The notes below the pieces were generated by a model, which saw nothing but the letters and a program-made list of their open reading frames with translations, did not search any database and was not told the DNA's origin. A program made the translations under genes and the position numbers. DNA of 49,985 nucleotides from Hymenoscyphus infarciens (taxonomy: Eukaryota; Ascomycota; Leotiomycetes; Helotiales; Helotiaceae): contig LLCB01000378.1 of the NCBI GenBank assembly GCA_001414345.1, forward strand, positions 1 through 49,985. The letters are read 5' to 3'. Below are positions 44,585-49,985 of this stretch, one piece after another. Position 1 is the first letter of the stretch, and each line of letters starts with the position of its first letter.

Positions 44585-47500
44585 TTTATAAAGCAGGAAG
44601 TATATAGCGTAGAAGTAAGTAAACTTACTTATTTCATCGATTTTTTAGTATATTAGTATAGTAAAATAGATAAATAAGAAATATCTACTTACTAACTAGA
44701 TAATCTCTTCTTTTTTAAAAGATTAAGAAATAAGAATAATACTATTACTACTTATTATTTTAGAGATATATTAGATAAATATAATTTATTTAGAGATAAA
44801 AGAGTTATTTACTATTTAATTATTAACTTAGGCTTTAAACTTAATAACTTTAAAGAATCTAGTTTACTAATTTAGTTTAAAAAAACTTTAAAATTATTAT
44901 AATTAATCTTTTAACTTTATTAAAATAACTTAAGTCTTCTAATCTATTTAAAATAGTCTTATTTACTAAATATTAATTAGAGAAGTATCTATAACTTTAT
45001 TTCTCTAAAAAGTTTAAAAGTTTATATAATTAACTTAATTAAACTAAAAACTCTTAAATAGTTTACTTTACTAGCTTAACTTACTAGAGTTACTATTTAC
45101 TATTTATAAAGTAGTAAGATAATTAGTTAATTCTAATTATAAAAGTATACTAAGACTACGTAGCGATTATATCTTAAAACTCTACGAATAGTTTAAAGCT
45201 CTATTTAGATTAGATTATTTAGAAAGGATTATTTTAGAGATTATTTAAGATAATCTAGGATTATTTAGAAGAATTAATAATAATCTAAATCTCTAAACAT
45301 CTCTATAGAGTAGGTTTTAATTTATCTCTTTTAAGTATTACGTCTATGAATTATAAATTATTATATAAGCTCTATACTTCTATCTTTTATAACCTTCTAC
45401 TAAGATAGCTAATCTATAAGTATAAGAGATAGCTCTAGCTATTAAATTATCAGATTCCTTAGATTATATATCTATAGTAGAGTAACTTATAGAAGACGCG
45501 TCTAAGGAAGCTGCTAATAGAGCTACTACTAAAGCTAAAAAGTCTTCTAAGAAGATAACTTCTAGTACTAAAAGAGGCTCTAAAAAAGCTACTAAAAAGA
45601 AGAGGCTTTTTAGATTACGATTATAATAATAAAAGGCTCTAGAGAAGAAGTAAATATAAGTAGTATTACTCTTCTTCGTTATCTTACTCTATAGTAAGTA
45701 GTAGTTATAATAGTAGAGATATAGATATATAGAGTACTTAGAGTAGATAATCTGAATTCTACTTAAAATAGAGTAGAATTTATTTTAGTAAGAGATTAAT
45801 TAAGATTATTAAATAATTCTTAAAAGCTACTAACGTGTTTATATTAGAGAGATTATTTAGAATTATATTATAATCTTTAAAATAATTCTTAAAATAATCT
45901 AATCTAAATAGAGCTTAAAAGTCTTCTATATATATTAATATACGCTAGTATAAATTAGATTTACTTTAATAATAGAAACTTTCTTAGCTATCTCTCTAAT
46001 AGCTTAGTTAATACTCTCTTTAGTTAATAATTTACTTATTAATTTCTATCTTTGTTTTTCTATTATAAACTTTTGAAAATAAGAGTTTTAAGAGATATAA
46101 GTAGTTTTTATTATTATTAGTTAAAAGAGCGAAGTAGACTTAGATAGCGATATAATATTTATTATATTATCGCGATATATATTAAATAATAAATATTATA
46201 ACTTATTAATCTAATACGTTAAATATTATTAAAAGAGTAACGATAATAAATATAAGATTAGATTTTTAAAATATAGATTTAGAGATTTTAAAATAAGTTT
46301 AAAGTATAAATTAAATAGTAAGAAGTACTAAAAATATAGAATAATATTCTAAAAAGTAGTAAATTTAAAATACTATATTTAATAATAACTCTATTATTAT
46401 TAACTTAGAGCCTATTTAGCTCGTATATAATTTAATTTAGATATATAAGATTTATATATAAGTTAAGATTTAAAAGATACTCGTATATATTTAATTATCT
46501 TATTACTTTTAATTAATAATTTATAATTACTATTTAGCTCTCTTATATATATTTAATATATATCTTAGTATATATATTATACTAATATTTAGTATAACTA
46601 TCGTCGCTTTTAGTTACTTTACTAAAAGTCTACTACTTTAATTACTATTATATTACTAGATAAAAGACTTATATTATTCTAACTTTTATCTCTTCTTTTA
46701 TTTTATCTATATTAACTTTTATCTCTTCTTTTAATTTATCTATATACTTTAGATATCTCTAAGAAGCTCTACTAAAAAGTCTACTAAAAAGAAGAAACCT
46801 TAACTTCTAATACTACTAATTATCTTACTAAAAGGATTATAATTACCTTCTTTTACTTAATCTCCTAGCTAATTATAACGTAAGTGTAATTACTCTTAGT
46901 CTAATTAAGATGTCTTCTTCTTACTTAACTTTATTAAGAATAAGAGAGATAGTAGCGAAGTAAGTAAGAGTATAAGCCTTACTAATAATCTATAGAATAA
47001 GCTTACTCTATTATTTAACGATTCTCTTAAAACCGATTAGTTATATTAAGCTAAATATTCTAATTTAATTAGAAAATATAAAGTAGTATACTAAATAACT
47101 TATATATCTGGTTTTAACTAGAATAAGATAAATAGAGTAGTTATAGCTAAGAAGAGTATTTAGAAGCCTTATCTTATAATTCGTATATATAATACTTTTT
47201 AAAGAATTACGCTAATTTACTCTTTGAAATATCTTAATTTAAAGAAGTAGAAAAAGAAGGCTTTTCTATAGTATACTAATATATATAACCTTTATAAGAA
47301 TAAATTAGCTACTAGTAAATATAGATATTACTAAGACTAAAATAATAACTCTAATACCTTATCTAAGAACTCTAAAAGCTTCGATTACTTAGAAGACTTA
47401 GACTATATAAGTATAGATACTACTAAATCTTATAAGTAAGATCTCTCTATTCTTTAATAAGTAGAAATAAATATAGATCTTATTCTTAGATTTACTAAGA

Positions 47501-49985
47501 ATATTAGTAATAGTCTTATAATAGATATAGAAGAGGTAATTAACGCTTAAATTAACCTCTATTAGATATATTATACTAAGAATAAGAGTGAATATACGAG
47601 TTATAAGAAGGAGATAAAAAGCGCAAAAAAGAAGGCTAAAAGAGAGGTGAAAAAGAAGATAAAAAAGAAGATAAAAGAGACTATCTCTTAACCTCTAATA
47701 TCCTAGCTAGCTTATTAGAAGCGAGGAGTATTAAAAGAACTACTACTAGCGAAGAGGAAGAAGCTCTCTAGACTTAAAAGAATAGTAGATATAAGTAAGA
47801 GTATTATAAAGATAGCTATTTTAATAAGTAAATCTAATAAACTTTCTAAAGAGAAGATAAATAAATTACTTTATAAATAAGTACTTAAAAAGATATAAAA
47901 GAAGAACTATTTAACTACTTAAGATATACTTCTTATTATATAATTAATAAGAGTTTATAAGACCTTAATAGAGTAACTCTCTATTAAGAATAATATCTAG
48001 CTATATAAGAAGTAGATCTAGTAGTTAGTAAAGGAAAATAGAAGAGATTATTTTATAGCTTACTTTATTATTCTAGAGCTTCTAGAACCTACTTCTAGTA
48101 ATTTAGAAGAGGTTTAATAGTGTCTTAGTATTAGTTTAGTTTAGAAAGCTTACTTATAATATACTTTTCTTATATAAATTAACTTTAATTTTGAAACTTA
48201 GTTTAAATATATCTTAGTATCTAGAAGTTTAGTTAAACGAGCTTTATAAAACCGATTTTATATATTCTAGAAACTCTCTATAGTAATACTATCTAAAACT
48301 ATAGATAATAGCTATAAAAATAAAAATAAACTAGTAGCTTTCTAGTAATATAAAAATTATATAATTCTATTAGATATTTATAATATAATAAATTTTTAAG
48401 ATTAGGTTATTATATAAAATACTCTTTTTATTAGTATATATTTCTTTAACTAAAAGAGACTAAATTTAGTATACTAATCTATTAATCTCTATCTCTTTTT
48501 AGAACGTAATTATCCTATATTTTAATAGTAATAATATCTCTTATCTTATTACTAAGCTTCCTAGTATAAGTATTAATATAATACTCTATTCTATTACTAA
48601 AGTCCTTCTCTTCTTCTAGCTTATTATATAGATTAAACTTAGGCTTAATACTTTTAATATAATTAGCTTCTATAATTAAGCTTAGTATATTATATAATTT
48701 ATATAAAGCTAGAACGATTTAAGCTTATACTTATATCTTAAAAGCTCGTAGTATCTAAAGTACTTTAAATTTAGCCTTTATTATTCTAAAGATATACTCT
48801 ATTACGTTATATAATATTATATACTATAGATTAAAAAGTTCCTCTTTATTCTCTAGTATTTATTTGTTTTTTATAGCTTCTTTCTACTTCTTTAGATAGT
48901 ACTATATACTATAATATAGTACTAAATAATCTAAAGAGCTAGAAAAGCTATAGTTATTTAAAATATATTTACCTAAGAGTATTTAAATTATATTAACTTA
49001 TATAGCTTTTACTTATAAAGTAGAGTTAGCTATACTTCTCTTCTATTCTAAGAGTATATAAGTAAACTATATATTAAAAGTATATATTATAAGAACGTTT
49101 TAGAAGAGATTATTTAACCTATCTCTAAAAAGTAACCTCTTATTATAAAGTAGTATTACTAAAATATAAGTATTACTTATAGCTTCTAGACAATTCTTAA
49201 ACTATAAGAAGTTCTTAGTATTATACTTAATTTCTAGAGATATACTTATTAAGTCTAAGTATATAATAGTTAAATTATAAAGGCTATCTTCTAAGAAGTG
49301 GTTTATTAATTTATAATAAGTTCGTTAAATTATTTTAGTACTTCTAATTAGTTAGTTAGCTAAATAATCTCTTATAATTAGCTAGATTTATTAATTAATT
49401 TACTTACTTTTAAAAGCGTTCTACTATCTTATATATAGAAAGGTTACTTACTATAGTAAGAAATATACTAAGTTACTCTCTTATACTTATATATCTTATA
49501 AATATAAAAGAGGTCTTTTATAAGAGTAACTTGTCTACTATTTCGAAGGCCTCTTAGGTTATATAAAAGTTATCTCTTATATATTTAGAGTAGCTATTAA
49601 TTAATTCCTCTATCTACTTATAGTTTTAAAGCTTTAATATATACTAGAGTATTTTTATATAGTTGTTTTAATAGTAATTCATATAAGTATAAGCTTCTAT
49701 TAATATAAGAGTATATATCTAATTTTATAGTTATAAGCTCGTAACCGACGTCGATAGAGTAGTGTATTTATAGTAGAGACTATGAAGCTATACTAGTACT
49801 AGTAGTAGTAGAAATCTAGGAATATATATATATATATAAAAGTTAAAGGTTAAGAGATTAAAAGAGTATATTATTTAATTTTAGTAGTATATATTCTTAT
49901 ATATATATTTAAAGAAAATACGAGCAAAAGTATATACTATAATATATACTAGCTAAACGTTCGTATATATTATAATATATATATA
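44585..49985. other. RIP-degraded transposon graveyard
   Basis: 5.4 kb of extremely AT-rich DNA, with TA and TTA stops in all six frames and no open frame of 60 codons. Two plus-strand stretches keep Lys/Arg/Ala-rich coding flavour (about 45,480-45,630: repeated aaagctactaaaaagaag-like motifs; about 47,590-47,690: gagataaaaagcgcaaaaaa-like motifs), reminiscent of basic C-terminal ends of DDE transposases, but no catalytic motif survives. No RNA gene or functional site is visible. Confidence 0.45.

Noticed and set aside
1..49985. tRNA, rRNA or secondary-metabolite cluster
   Set aside because: No cloverleaf with A/B boxes or rDNA-like sequence was recognised by eye, and the intact genes are unrelated housekeeping functions; a covariance-model scan would be needed to exclude tRNAs.

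Overview
The window looks like nuclear DNA of a filamentous ascomycete, probably a leotiomycete near the Sclerotiniaceae/Helotiales. This is inferred from 49-180 nt introns with fungal splice signals, pyrimidine-rich promoters, protein families typical of Pezizomycotina, and a sharp split between a GC-balanced gene island and very AT-rich, TpA-rich repeat blocks. Differences between repeat copies are almost all C-to-T/G-to-A transitions, the mark of repeat-induced point mutation (RIP). No search could be run, so the taxon stays an inference.

Layout. Positions 1-7,170: degraded repeats, namely two direct copies and one inverted copy of a roughly 1.2-1.4 kb unit (RIP increases from the inverted copy to the first copy), several minisatellites, an LTR-like direct-repeat pair, and two small inverted-repeat elements. 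Positions 7,370-38,299: gene island. Positions 38,640-49,985: a second RIP-degraded block with hAT-like ends, four copies of an LTR-like sequence in alternating orientation, and one much less mutated island (about 42,850-44,584) with gag zinc-knuckle and aspartic-protease remnants of an LTR retrotransposon.

Genes in the island, with exon structures built by hand from splice sites and reading-frame phase: a small secreted protein (7,370-8,037, minus); an orphan coding-like exon (8,983-9,240, minus); a tannase/feruloyl-esterase pseudogene (10,459-12,129, plus); a TA-flanked inverted-repeat element (13,449-14,066); an 11-exon SLIP-GC-like nuclear GTPase (15,214-19,597, minus); a Sel1-repeat Nif1/Dsf2-like protein (20,828-23,130, minus); the ER cargo receptor Erv46 (25,333-26,819, minus), divergent from the mRNA export receptor Mex67 (27,663-29,892, plus); an HPP-family membrane protein (31,493-32,736, minus), divergent from the diphthamide J-protein Dph4 (33,786-34,307, plus); and an M1 aminopeptidase of the Ape2/Aap1 type (35,515-38,299, plus).

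The intact genes are mostly housekeeping: secretory transport, mRNA export, translation-factor modification, peptide turnover, and cell-cycle or polarity control. They do not form one pathway or an obvious cluster. The accessory content (secreted protein, dead tannase, orphan exon, mobile elements) sits at the left edge of the island next to RIP-degraded DNA. I see no convincing new defence or biosynthetic system. The most informative signals are the graded RIP series, elements with recoverable target-site duplications, a GC-AG intron in ERV46, and a minimal uORF overlapping the DPH4 start codon.
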